NCBI GenBank assembly: GCA_039030555.1
Contig: JBCCDY010000001.1
Location: forward strand, 248,001-312,000
Origin: JBCCDY01 sp039030555
Lineage (GTDB): Bacteria; Bacteroidota; Bacteroidia; Cytophagales; Cyclobacteriaceae
Reading direction: 5' to 3'
DNA length: 64,000 nt
Position 1 is the first letter of the stretch; every line of letters begins with the position of its first letter. Positions 8,628 through 17,205 of this stretch are shown here, piece after piece. A model generated the notes under the pieces. That model saw only the letters and a program-made list of their open reading frames with translations. It was not told the origin of the DNA and searched no databases. The position numbers and the translations under genes were made by a program.

Positions 8628-9476
8628 TTAAATCTGTTTTAGAACAAAGGTTATGGGAAGGATCATTTGCGTTCGAACCGCTTTTCCCCTCTGCTTGCCA
8701 GGGCTCCAGGCTAAAGGCGCATCTTCAACAGCTCTTACAGCTTCTTGATCACAAAGGGTATCAATTCCTTTCACAACTTTAACATCACTTAGCTTACCAT
8801 TTTTTTCAATCACGAACTGAACAAAGACTTTTCCCTGAATTCCTGCTCTTCTTGCCACAGGAGGATACACTATATTTTCATATATATGCTTATAAAAAGC
8901 CTCGAAACCTCCTGCTGGTACAGGTTGCTCTTCTACAACTAAGAAAATTTCATCTACTTTTTCTTCTTCCTCTTCAAAAACAGGGTATTCAATATCAACT
9001 ACTTCTGAGGTCTCCGTAACCTCCAGGTCAAAATCAGTTTTAAAATCCTCTTGGATCTCTTCTTCATCCGGAACTTCCACAATTTGGGCGAATTTTATCA
9101 CTTTTTGTGGAGGAGGTGGCGGAGGCTGCTCTGTATTCGGAATATCAATGATCTGCTCCATCTCTACAGAACCATCACTCAACTGAACAAGAGATTGATC
9201 GTTCACAAAATTCCATTCAAACGCCATTAATAAAAAGGCGAAGGTTAGAAATAAACCGATGCTAAAATAGAGAGACCCTCTATCCTGATTCCTGTGATCT
9301 CTGATCTTTTTCTCTTTGATCAGATAATCCACAAGATCGTGCTGACCTTCTTTCATGCCATTGGCATAATAGGTCTTATTGTCGTGAAGTTTGTCGTAAA
9401 GATTTCGATTGTTCTTCTTAAGACTTTTATCGAGTAAGATCTTTACAGTCGGGTTGTCGAAATAATTGGGTACCAT
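8628..9476 (-). CDS. TonB-family energy transducer
   Basis: A 282-residue TonB-like protein. Residues 1-65 are a cytoplasmic N-terminal extension, residues 67-85 the single membrane helix (SIGLFLTFAFLLMAFEW), followed by a periplasmic segment with a PPPPPP run and acidic stretches, and a C-terminal TonB domain at 185-282 (YPPVARRAGIQGKVFVQFVIEKNG). It transmits the proton-motive force to outer-membrane TonB-dependent receptors. Multiple TonB paralogs are usual in this phylum; no ExbB/ExbD genes lie beside it. Confidence 0.92.
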   Translation of the reverse strand: MVPNYFDNPTVKILLDKSLKKNNRNLYDKLHDNKTYYANGMKEGQHDLVDYLIKEKKIRDHRNQDRGSLYFSIGLFLTFAFLLMAFEWNFVNDQSLVQLSDGSVEMEQIIDIPNTEQPPPPPPQKVIKFAQIVEVPDEEEIQEDFKTDFDLEVTETSEVVDIEYPVFEEEEEKVDEIFLVVEEQPVPAGGFEAFYKHIYENIVYPPVARRAGIQGKVFVQFVIEKNGKLSDVKVVKGIDTLCDQEAVRAVEDAPLAWSPGKQRGKAVRTQMILPITFVLKQI

Positions 9477-9647
9477 GACTTTTTCATTTTCTGGAGGAGA
9501 AAGATAGGTTTAGACTCTATGCAAACGAATGAGGTCAATCAGTTTCAATTGTGATTATTATCAAGCAGACGACATATTCGATTTCAAAAGCAGAATCCCC
9601 AACAATGGCTTAAGAATTGAGTAGTATTAAATAGTAACTCAAAACAG

Positions 9648-10034
9648 ATGAAAAACGAACTCAATAAATTAACTCCTGAAGAAGAACGTATAATCCTTCA
9701 CAAAGGGACTGAGTATCCGAATACAGGAAAATACAATAATCATTACGAGCCGAACGGGACTTATGTATGTAGGCAATGCGATGCTCCATTATATTACTCA
9801 GAGCATAAGTTTCAGTCCAGTTGCGGATGGCCAAGCTTTGATGATGAAATACCTGGTGCTATCAAAAGAGAAACTGATGCGGATGGAAGAAGAACAGAAA
9901 TTCTTTGTTCCAACTGTGGTGGACACCTAGGGCACGTATTCAGAGGAGAATATTTAACTCCTAAGAATATGCGTCATTGCGTTAATTCGATTTCCATGAA
10001 GTTTATATCAGAAAAACTAGAAGCTAAGAAGTAA
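9648..10034 (+). CDS. msrB: Peptide-methionine (R)-S-oxide reductase
   Basis: A 128-residue MsrB, which reduces methionine-R-sulfoxide in oxidised proteins. The two zinc CxxC pairs (CRQC, CSNC), the FQSSCGWPSFDD motif and the catalytic cysteine in MRHCVNSISMKF are all present. It stands alone, divergent from tonB, as a cytoplasmic single-domain form without an MsrA fusion. Confidence 0.97.
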   Translation: MKNELNKLTPEEERIILHKGTEYPNTGKYNNHYEPNGTYVCRQCDAPLYYSEHKFQSSCGWPSFDDEIPGAIKRETDADGRRTEILCSNCGGHLGHVFRGEYLTPKNMRHCVNSISMKFISEKLEAKK

Positions 10035-10049
10035 TACCTAAATGTATCG

Positions 10050-10071
10050 CGATTCATTTAAGCGAATCGCA
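10050..10071. terminator. Hairpin between msrB and the convergent PLP enzyme
   Basis: A 7-bp perfect stem (GCGATTC / GAATCGC) with an 8-nt loop lies 15 nt after the msrB stop. There is no T-tract, so it may be an mRNA 3' end or processing hairpin rather than a classic terminator. Confidence 0.35.
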
Positions 10072-10171
10072 ATAAAGGCCATAGAAGTTAAGTTAACTGC
10101 TTTATACCCTTATTACTCGGTCTGCAACTTTGCAGGCCATTTATCAAATTTTTCGAAAGTCTTATAACGCC

Positions 10172-11335
10172 TTAGACTGTTTCGGCAATCCTAACTTTTT
10201 CTAAAGCTGCTTTCAGATCCCCAATAATATCTTCAGGATTTTCAATTCCTACCGAAAGCCTCAGTTGAAACTCATTAATACCAGAAGCATAGCAATCTTC
10301 TTTAGGCATTTTAATATGTGATGTTTGCATTGGAGAACAAATGGTTGTCTCCACGCCTCCAAGGCTTACCGCTGCCTCAATCATTTCCAGGCTATCTAAA
10401 AATTTATCCACGTCACTTTCATCATCAGCATTTAATTCAAAGGCTAACATTCCTCCAAAGCCCGACATTTGTTCTTTGGCTAATTCATGTTGTGGGTGAC
10501 TAGACAAGCCTGGATAAAACACTCTTCTCACTGCAGGATGAGACTCCAAAGACTCAGCAACTTCCATAGCATTAGAAGATTGCTTATTAACTCTAATGGC
10601 TAATGTTTTAAGGCTTCTTTCTGCCAGGTAAAGATCTTGTGCATTTAAACTACCTCCATAATTTATAGCTGATTTATAGATGGTATCTGCCAAGCTCTGG
10701 TTACAGGCAACAGCTCCAAAACAAAGATCACTATGCCCTCCCATATACTTAGTACCACTATGCAAAACGATATCAAAGCCTAGGTTTACCGGATTTTGAT
10801 TTATTGGTGTGGCAAACGTATTATCAATAAAGGTTAATAGGTTATGCTTTTCAGCAAGATTTGAAATTCCTTTTAGGTCAATAAGTCGCAAAAGAGGATT
10901 ACTCGGCGATTCGACGTAGATAAGCTTTGAGTTATCTTTTATTGCATTGGAAAATTGATCAATGCTCTCACCTTCTACAAATGTGTATTCAATTCCAGCC
11001 TTAGGAAATTCTTTTACAATAAAGTTGTAAGTCCCACCGTACAGATCTTTTGAAAAAATAGCATGATCTCCATTTTTCAAAAAGGAGAGTAGAGAAGTAG
11101 ATATGGCAGCCATTCCTGAGCTAAATACAAGTGCAGCCTCTGCATTTTCCAACTTCGCTATTTTCTGCGATATAACCTTATTATTTAGTGTATTAAAATA
11201 ACGGGGATACTGGGTTTCCTTAGCCCCACGGTATTTGTAGGCGGAATCTGCATAAATTGGCGTATTTACTCCCAAATATTCATTATCGATATCTTTGGCA
11301 TGAATACACGCCGTTTCCTTATGTAGCTTTTTCAT
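10172..11335 (-). CDS. Trans-sulfuration PLP enzyme (cystathionine gamma-synthase / methionine gamma-lyase family)
   Basis: A 387-residue Cys/Met metabolism PLP-dependent enzyme. The Schiff-base Lys196 sits in LHSGTKYMGGHSD, PLP-binding Asp171 in TFIDNTFATP, and YGGTYNF (99-105) supplies the phosphate-contact tyrosine region. The family covers cystathionine gamma-synthase, gamma-lyase, cystathionine beta-lyase and methionine gamma-lyase, all cytoplasmic tetramers. The exact reaction cannot be set from sequence inspection. It is 24 nt downstream of a DUF6794 protein gene. Confidence 0.88.
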   Translation of the reverse strand: MKKLHKETACIHAKDIDNEYLGVNTPIYADSAYKYRGAKETQYPRYFNTLNNKVISQKIAKLENAEAALVFSSGMAAISTSLLSFLKNGDHAIFSKDLYGGTYNFIVKEFPKAGIEYTFVEGESIDQFSNAIKDNSKLIYVESPSNPLLRLIDLKGISNLAEKHNLLTFIDNTFATPINQNPVNLGFDIVLHSGTKYMGGHSDLCFGAVACNQSLADTIYKSAINYGGSLNAQDLYLAERSLKTLAIRVNKQSSNAMEVAESLESHPAVRRVFYPGLSSHPQHELAKEQMSGFGGMLAFELNADDESDVDKFLDSLEMIEAAVSLGGVETTICSPMQTSHIKMPKEDCYASGINEFQLRLSVGIENPEDIIGDLKAALEKVRIAETV

Positions 11336-11359
11336 GTGTAATGTGTAATCTTTCTTTGA

Positions 11360-12097
11360 CTAAAAATCAGTGAAGTCCAACTCTACGACCTCCCAACTGG
11401 CTGGGTAAACTTCCAAGATATGACCAGGCCCGCAACCATCAGGCCATTTCTCGGGGTTAGAGCAGGTTGTTAACTCTATTTTTATCGTGTTATCTGTTTT
11501 GGCTATAATTTTCCCACTTAAAACTATAATCTTTTCTTTAGAGAATACCCCTTTTTTTTCCTGATAAATGTATCCTTCAACAGTTTTTCCGACTTCATAG
11601 TTCTGAGATACCTCCTCCCATTCATTTTCATCAATTAAAGGTAGTTTTTCCTCAAATGTGAGTTCCCTTGAATTGGCTCTTATTCGATCTGGGTTTTCCC
11701 TGTAGTCCTTATAAAAAGCTATCAACTTATCTTCTTCCAAAGGGATTCCATTAAGTTTTCTATGGTATAAAGCCAAAAGAATAGATGACATATCGGCAGC
11801 ATATTTAATTCCTTCAGCTCTAAAAAATTTAGATAGTTTTCCTTTTTTCTCATAGAGGTTCCAGTTGTTCCTCATCCACAAGCCAAAACCATAATGCATC
11901 TGCGATACCGCAATACCTTCTGGTTTTCTTTTGAAATTTGCTTGGGTGGAGTCATCGAGAATAACATCTATATGTTTTAGGGCTTGATCAATATTCTCAG
12001 GTTGAAACTTTAGGTGCTCCCTCGTTAGCTCCTGAGCCTGACCCAAGAAACCTGTAAGCAGCATTAAACTAAAGAAAGCCCAAACAATGATTCTCAT
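11360..12097 (-). CDS. Exported DUF6794-domain protein
   Basis: A 245-residue protein with an N-terminal signal peptide (MRIIVWAFFSLMLLTGFLGQAQ). Residues 30-130 carry the DUF6794 pattern: a helix with ALKHIDVILDD, then HYGFGLWMRNNWNLYEKKGKL and MSSILLALYHRKLN. The C-terminal 80 residues hold a beta-rich part with two cysteines (CSNPEKWPDGCGPGH) that may form a disulfide. Function is unknown; the protein is predicted periplasmic. Confidence 0.75.
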   Translation of the reverse strand: MRIIVWAFFSLMLLTGFLGQAQELTREHLKFQPENIDQALKHIDVILDDSTQANFKRKPEGIAVSQMHYGFGLWMRNNWNLYEKKGKLSKFFRAEGIKYAADMSSILLALYHRKLNGIPLEEDKLIAFYKDYRENPDRIRANSRELTFEEKLPLIDENEWEEVSQNYEVGKTVEGYIYQEKKGVFSKEKIIVLSGKIIAKTDNTIKIELTTCSNPEKWPDGCGPGHILEVYPASWEVVELDFTDF

Positions 12098-12333
12098 AGA
12101 TCTGAAATATATTCAATAATTGAACAAAATTTAGTAGCCTTCCCGTTCGTTAACTCTAAAATTAATATCAGTCCATCGAAATGATGTTTACAGGGCTCCT
12201 CCGGTACAAACATCCAATGGAATCAGGGTATTCTACCTTTCTAAAGTAGTCAAAATTACTATCTTCGTACCGCTCTGTGAAAAAAGCCTCAGCAGCTCAA
12301 ACATGGTACAGAGAATCAGTTAAACTCAAAGTT

Positions 12334-13560
12334 ATGTCAAAGATTAAAGTAGAACATCCAATTGTTGAGTTGGATGGCGATGAAATGACTCGAATTATAT
12401 GGTCATTTATTAAAGAAAAATTGATTTTTCCTTATCTGGATATAGATGTAAAATACTTCGACCTTGGTATGGAAAAGCGGGATGAAACCAATGATCAGAT
12501 CACTATTGATGCGGCAGAAGCCATAAAAAAATACAATGTCGGTATAAAATGTGCTACCATTACTCCTGATGAAGCTCGTGTAGAAGAATTCAAGCTGAAA
12601 AAGATGTACCGCTCTCCTAATGGTACGATCAGAAATATTTTAGGGGGAACTGTTTTCAGGGAGCCTATTTTAATGAGTAACATCCCGAGATTAGTTCCCG
12701 GATGGAAAAAGCCCATTGTAATTGGAAGGCATGCTTTCGGTGATCAATATAAAGCCACGGATGCTATAATTAAAGGTAAAGGTAAACTCACCATGACTTT
12801 CACTCCTGAAGGCGGAGGAAAGGCAACTACATGGAATGTTTATGATTTTGAAGGCGATGGTGTCGCCATGAGCATGTATAATACAGATGAATCAATCTAT
12901 GGATTCGCACGCTCTTGCTTTAACATGGCTTTGAGTAAAGGTTATCCTTTGTATATGTCTACAAAAAACACCATTCTAAAAAAATACGACGGCCGGTTCA
13001 AAGATATTTTTGAAGAAGTTTATCAAAATGAATTTAAAAGCGAAATGGACGAAAAAGGATTAACCTATGAACATAGGCTGATCGATGATATGGTTGCCTC
13101 TGCTATGAAATGGGAAGGTGGATATGTTTGGGCTTGTAAGAATTACGATGGTGACGTCCAGTCCGATACTGCCGCACAAGGTTTTGGTTCTCTCGGACTC
13201 ATGACCTCGGTGCTTATCACTCCTGATGGGAAAACCATGGAAGCAGAAGCAGCACATGGAACAGTTACACGGCACTTCCGTCAGCACCAGCAAGGAAAGC
13301 CAACTTCTACCAATCCGATAGCCTCTATTTTTGCATGGACCAGAGGCCTTGCATTTAGAGGAAAGCTAGACGATAATCAAGAATTGATAAATTTCGCACA
13401 GTCATTAGAAGATGTTTGTATTGAGACCGTGGAGTCGGGAAAAATGACCAAAGATCTTGCGTTGTGTATTCATGGAAAAGATCTAAATGAAAATCATTAT
13501 CTTAATACACAAGATTTTCTAAGTGCAATCGACGAAGGGTTAAAGGCCAAATTGGCTTAA
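12334..13560 (+). CDS. icd: NADP-dependent isocitrate dehydrogenase
   Basis: Converts isocitrate to 2-oxoglutarate and CO2 in the TCA cycle. It is the eukaryote-like homodimeric type (about 408 residues): VELDGDEMTRIIW at the N-terminus, TITPDEARVEEF, MYRSPNGTIRNILGGTVFREPI, and AAHGTVTRHFRQHQQGKPTSTNP near the cofactor site. The frame can be extended to a GTG at 12277, but those 19 extra residues are not family-like, so the ATG at 12334 is chosen. A strong terminator follows. Confidence 0.96.
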   Translation: MSKIKVEHPIVELDGDEMTRIIWSFIKEKLIFPYLDIDVKYFDLGMEKRDETNDQITIDAAEAIKKYNVGIKCATITPDEARVEEFKLKKMYRSPNGTIRNILGGTVFREPILMSNIPRLVPGWKKPIVIGRHAFGDQYKATDAIIKGKGKLTMTFTPEGGGKATTWNVYDFEGDGVAMSMYNTDESIYGFARSCFNMALSKGYPLYMSTKNTILKKYDGRFKDIFEEVYQNEFKSEMDEKGLTYEHRLIDDMVASAMKWEGGYVWACKNYDGDVQSDTAAQGFGSLGLMTSVLITPDGKTMEAEAAHGTVTRHFRQHQQGKPTSTNPIASIFAWTRGLAFRGKLDDNQELINFAQSLEDVCIETVESGKMTKDLALCIHGKDLNENHYLNTQDFLSAIDEGLKAKLA

Positions 13561-13585
13561 CTATTATAAAACCAATCTTGAAAAG

Positions 13586-13616
13586 AGCTGTTCTATTATA
13601 AAGAGCAGCTTTTTTT
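13586..13616 (+). terminator. Intrinsic terminator of icd
   Basis: A 9-bp stem (AGCTGTTCT with AGAGCAGCT, one G-U pair), a 7-nt loop, and a run of seven T from 13610, starting 26 nt after the icd stop. Confidence 0.85.
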
Positions 13617-13630
13617 GTTTAAAGAAGATT

Positions 13631-14260
13631 ATGGAGAAATACATCCCCATGTTTCCGCTTCAAATAGTGGTCTTTCCTGGCGAAACAGTTCGTCTTCACC
13701 TTTTTGAGGAAAGGTACAAGCAGTTGCTTGAAGATTGTCTGAGAAACCAGATCACCTTTGGAATTCCTACTTATTACGGAGGTCCTTTGAAGGAAGGAAC
13801 AGAGGTAGAGCTTGAAAAAGTTTTTAAAACCTATCCTGATGGAGCAGCAGACATTAGCGTTAAAGGATTACAATCATTTGAATTGATATCCTTCGATAAC
13901 CCTATGGAAAATAAGCTCTACGCTGGCGGGGAAATCACTTCATTCAAAAATATTGATGATGATAATTTAGTGCTTAAAGAGCAACTAGTAGAATTAGCGG
14001 AAGAAATGCTTAAGATGATCGGTATGAAAGATCAGGTGATCATCAGTGAAAACCTAAAGAGCTTTGAAATAGGCCATAAGATAGGCCTGAAGTTGGAAGA
14101 AGAAGTAGCTTTGTTAAGACTTCGCCGTGAAAGTGAGCGGAAGAAATACATCATGGATCACCTCAAAAAAACCATTCCTGTTCTTAGGCAAATGGAGGAT
14201 GCCCGAACCAAAATACAAGCCAATGGGCATTTTCGTAATTTCGACCCCCTCGACTTCTAG
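13631..14260 (+). CDS. LON peptidase substrate-binding domain protein
   Basis: A 209-residue stand-alone Lon N-terminal (LAN/PUA-like) domain: IPMFPLQIVVFPGETVRLHLFEERYKQLL at residues 4-33, a typical start of Lon proteases, and a helical second half. No ATPase or protease domain follows. Such proteins are common but uncharacterised; a role in binding unfolded substrates is inferred only from the domain. It precedes nuoA by 72 nt. Confidence 0.85.
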   Translation: MEKYIPMFPLQIVVFPGETVRLHLFEERYKQLLEDCLRNQITFGIPTYYGGPLKEGTEVELEKVFKTYPDGAADISVKGLQSFELISFDNPMENKLYAGGEITSFKNIDDDNLVLKEQLVELAEEMLKMIGMKDQVIISENLKSFEIGHKIGLKLEEEVALLRLRRESERKKYIMDHLKKTIPVLRQMEDARTKIQANGHFRNFDPLDF

Positions 14261-14332
14261 TTTTACTTCCTATATTCACATATCAATCGAGCAGATCGAT
14301 ACAAACTGATTAACGAGATCGAGTAAGGTAAT

Positions 14333-14809
14333 ATGCTAGAGTCAAATTTTTCTGAATACTCAAGTGTCTTTTTATATTTCATAGTTGGTCTGGTTTTCGT
14401 TTCCGGAGGCCTGTTTACGAGTTGGATTATTCGACCAAATCGACCTAATGAAGAGAAGCTGACAACTTACGAATGCGGTGAAGACCCCATTGGTTCTCCC
14501 TGGGGAAGATTTAATGTGCGTTTTTACATTGTAGCCATACTATTTTTACTATTCGAGGTTGAATTGGTGTTTCTATTTCCGTGGGCTATCGTTTTCGGAA
14601 ATGAAGAACTTATCCGGCAATCAGATGGGCTATGGGCTTACCTTACTCTATCTGAAATGTTTATTTTTATTGGAGTTCTAGCATTGGGTTTAGCTTTCGC
14701 CTGGGTAAAAGGATATCTCGATTGGGAAAAACCGATCCCGGAAACGCCTTCCGTTCAAACTAATGTACCGGATAACCTATACCAGAGGGTAAATGAAAAG
14801 TGGAGTTAA
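14333..14809 (+). CDS. nuoA: NADH-quinone oxidoreductase subunit A
   Basis: A membrane subunit of respiratory complex I with three predicted helices (residues 10-33, 63-85, 99-125). The conserved YECGEDPIGSPWGRFNVRFYIVAILFLLFEVE stretch, read in two parts, is diagnostic. At 158 residues it is a little longer than the E. coli protein because of a C-terminal tail. It begins a nuoABCD set; a 93-nt hairpin-rich gap separates it from nuoB. Confidence 0.96.
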   Translation: MLESNFSEYSSVFLYFIVGLVFVSGGLFTSWIIRPNRPNEEKLTTYECGEDPIGSPWGRFNVRFYIVAILFLLFEVELVFLFPWAIVFGNEELIRQSDGLWAYLTLSEMFIFIGVLALGLAFAWVKGYLDWEKPIPETPSVQTNVPDNLYQRVNEKWS

Positions 14810-14810
14810 G

Positions 14811-14886
14811 CCCATGCGATGGGATCGAAACCAATGGACACATTGGTGGTGCTTGAAAGCTTCTCAATATCAGAAAGTTATACTTT
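14811..14886 (+). other. Three short hairpins between nuoA and nuoB
   Basis: The nuoA-nuoB gap holds CCCAT-gcg-ATGGG (14811-14823), ACCAATG-gaca-CATTGGT (14830-14847) and AAAGT-tat-ACTTT (14874-14886). None is followed by a T-tract. They could shape transcript processing or nuoB translation, but that is inference. Confidence 0.45.
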
Positions 14887-14902
14887 TCAATGTATGTGAG
14901 TT

Positions 14903-15433
14903 ATGGGACTGCTAGATCAGAAATTCGGACAAGGTGGAATAATAGTTACAAAAGTTGATGATGTAATCAATTGGGCGAGGTTATCGTCTATGTGGCCGAT
15001 GGGTTTCGGTTTAGCTTGCTGCGCAATTGAAATGATGTCAACCTATGCTTCGGGCTATGATCTCGATCGCTTTGGTGTGATCCCAAGAGCATCCCCCAGG
15101 CAATCCGATGTGATGATCGTAGCTGGTACAGTTACCTTCAAAATGGCTGATCGGGTAAGGAGACTCTATGAGCAAATGCCAGAACCCAGATATGTTATTT
15201 CCATGGGCTCATGCTCAAATTGTGGGGGCCCGTATTGGGAACACGGTTATCATGTCGTAAAAGGCGTTGATAGAATTATCCCTGTGGATGTTTATGTTCC
15301 GGGATGCCCTCCAAGACCGGAAGCGCTGATTGGAGGCTTTCTTAAGCTTCAACAGAAAATAAGGGAAGAGACTTTAATGGCTCCAACAGCTATAGAAAAA
15401 TTATTGTCGAAAGAAAACGAAGAGGTTGCGTGA
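14903..15433 (+). CDS. nuoB: NADH-quinone oxidoreductase subunit B
   Basis: The complex I subunit carrying iron-sulfur cluster N2, the last electron carrier before quinone. All cluster cysteines are seen: the tandem pair in GLACCAIEMM, MGSCSNCGG, and VPGCPPRPEALIGG. Length (176 residues) is typical. Its TGA overlaps the GTG start of nuoC. Confidence 0.97.
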   Translation: MGLLDQKFGQGGIIVTKVDDVINWARLSSMWPMGFGLACCAIEMMSTYASGYDLDRFGVIPRASPRQSDVMIVAGTVTFKMADRVRRLYEQMPEPRYVISMGSCSNCGGPYWEHGYHVVKGVDRIIPVDVYVPGCPPRPEALIGGFLKLQQKIREETLMAPTAIEKLLSKENEEVA

Positions 15434-15927
15434 CCACAGAAGAGATCGTAGAAATTCTTGAAGCGGAATCAAAAACCGGCTCCATCCTGGGAATAGATGA
15501 GGAATCCACACCAACTGCAATTCTCGTCGAGCCAGAATCAATCTTGAACGTTTGTAAAATTCTTTTTGAAAAAGAAGAACTTTTTTTTGATCTGCTCGAA
15601 TGCATCACGGGTTTAGATAATGGAGTTGAAGAAAATACGCTGGAAGTCATCTACCATTTGTATTCTGTGCCTTTTGACCATAAAATTGCCCTCAAAGTAA
15701 AGCTTGAAAGAGGGGATAAGTCAAATACTGCTAGAATAGAAAGCGTAACCAGTCTCTGGAAGGCTGCTGACTGGATGGAAAGAGAAACTTATGATTTGCT
15801 GGGTATTCATTTCGAAAATCACCCGGATCTAAGACGTATACTATTACCTGCCGATTGGAAAGGGCACCCATTAAGAAAAGACTATTCCGATGAGGAGTAT
15901 TATCATGGAATAAAAATCCTCTATTGA
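15430..15927 (+). CDS. nuoC: NADH-quinone oxidoreductase subunit C
   Basis: The 30-kDa peripheral-arm subunit of complex I. Residues 115-165 contain the signature WMERETYDLLGIHFENHPDLRRIL and the HPLRKDY end. It is 165 residues and not fused to NuoD. The GTG start overlaps the nuoB stop by 4 nt (GTGA), so translation is coupled. Confidence 0.95.
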   Translation: MTTEEIVEILEAESKTGSILGIDEESTPTAILVEPESILNVCKILFEKEELFFDLLECITGLDNGVEENTLEVIYHLYSVPFDHKIALKVKLERGDKSNTARIESVTSLWKAADWMERETYDLLGIHFENHPDLRRILLPADWKGHPLRKDYSDEEYYHGIKILY

Positions 15928-15929
15928 AT

Positions 15930-17147
15930 ATGGGCGATACGATTCAATACATTTATAAAGAGGATAATCTAAAGGTATCTGAGCCTGGCGTATACAAGGA
16001 GGAAGATCTGGAACCAGGGGAAATGGTACTTAACATTGGCCCACAACACCCCTCTACTCATGGTGTTTTAAGGCTTGAAGTCATAACTGACGGCGAAGTC
16101 GTTAAAAAAGTAATTCCACATTTGGGATACCTCCACCGGTGTTTTGAAAAACATGCTGAATCTGTCCCTTTCAATCAGGTTATCCCTTTTGTGGATAGAA
16201 TGGATTACGTAGCTGCTATGAACTCTGAGCATGCTTACGCTATTGGAGTCGAGCGAATGCTCGGAATAGAAGATAAAATTCCCAAAAGAGTAGAATACAT
16301 TCGGGTTTTAGTTGCTGAGTTGAATAGACTCGCTTCTCATTTTGTGGCTATTGGAACCTATGGTCTTGATATTGGCGCATTCACTCCGTTTCTATGGATG
16401 ATGCGTGACCGAGAACACATTCTCAGGTTGCTGGAATGGATCAGTGGAGCAAGGATGCTTTACAATTATATCTGGATAGGTGGTTTGTATTATGATTTAC
16501 CTGTTGGCTTTGAGGAGCGCTGCAAAGAATTTGCAGATTACCTTAAACCTAAATTAGCGGAGCTGGAAAGCATCATAATCAACAATAAAATTTTTGTAGA
16601 GAGAACAGCCAATGTTGGTGTCCTTCCCATGAAAGTAGCCATCAATTATGGAGTGACCGGCCCTATGCTAAGGGGTTCCGGACTTAGGCTTGATCTTAGA
16701 AAAACAGATGGGTATTCCATATATCCTGAGTTAGATTTCAACATCCCGATTGGAGAAGGAAAAATGGGAACTCTCGGAGATTGCTGGGATAGGACTCATG
16801 TCCGGGTGCAAGAAATTCATGAGTCGGTGAAGATAATCGAGCAATGTCTGGAACAGTTAACCTCCGATCATAAAAGAACCAAGTCATTTGATCCTCGCGA
16901 GCTAGTTCCAAAAAAAATCAGGCCTAAAAAGCAAGACCTTTATGTAAGGGCAGAAAACCCTAAGGGAGAACTCGGATTTTTCTTTCGTACAGATGGCAGA
17001 AACGATACGGCTGTGCGGTGCAAAGCCAGATCTTGCTGTTTTTCAAACCTCTCTGTTATCCCGGAAATATCTAAAGGAGCAATGATTGCTGACCTTGTTG
17101 CTATTATGGGCTCAATTGACATCGTACTCGGAGAAGTAGACCGTTAA
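15930..17147 (+). CDS. nuoD: NADH-quinone oxidoreductase subunit D
   Basis: The 49-kDa subunit, forming the quinone pocket with NuoB. Signatures: GPQHPSTHGVLRLEV, HLGYLHRCFEKHAE, NSEHAYAIGVERMLG and the C-terminal DLVAIMGSIDIVLGEVDR. A TTG at 15924 is in frame, but the ATG at 15930, two nt past the nuoC stop, is the likelier start. nuoE-N do not follow; the next gene is the NAD(P)HX repair enzyme. Confidence 0.96.
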   Translation: MGDTIQYIYKEDNLKVSEPGVYKEEDLEPGEMVLNIGPQHPSTHGVLRLEVITDGEVVKKVIPHLGYLHRCFEKHAESVPFNQVIPFVDRMDYVAAMNSEHAYAIGVERMLGIEDKIPKRVEYIRVLVAELNRLASHFVAIGTYGLDIGAFTPFLWMMRDREHILRLLEWISGARMLYNYIWIGGLYYDLPVGFEERCKEFADYLKPKLAELESIIINNKIFVERTANVGVLPMKVAINYGVTGPMLRGSGLRLDLRKTDGYSIYPELDFNIPIGEGKMGTLGDCWDRTHVRVQEIHESVKIIEQCLEQLTSDHKRTKSFDPRELVPKKIRPKKQDLYVRAENPKGELGFFFRTDGRNDTAVRCKARSCCFSNLSVIPEISKGAMIADLVAIMGSIDIVLGEVDR

Positions 17148-17151
17148 TCGT

Positions 17152-17168
17152 ACCTTCATAAGGTTTTT
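17152..17168 (+). terminator. Weak terminator after nuoD
   Basis: ACCTT-cat-AAGGT stem of 5 bp followed directly by TTTT, four nt after the nuoD stop. It is short, so some read-through into the NAD(P)HX repair gene is possible. Confidence 0.4.
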
Positions 17169-17205
17169 CAGTTAAAAAGGGTTCTATTAAGAATATGCTT
17201 TCCTA

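Noticed and set aside
8375..8782. Plus-strand frame of 135 codons across the nitrilase start
   Set aside because: It overlaps the well-supported nitrilase and tonB genes on the other strand and has a composition typical of antisense shadows.
12277..12333. N-terminal extension of icd from a GTG
   Set aside because: The extra residues do not resemble any icd N-terminus, and the ATG at 12334 starts exactly where the family begins.
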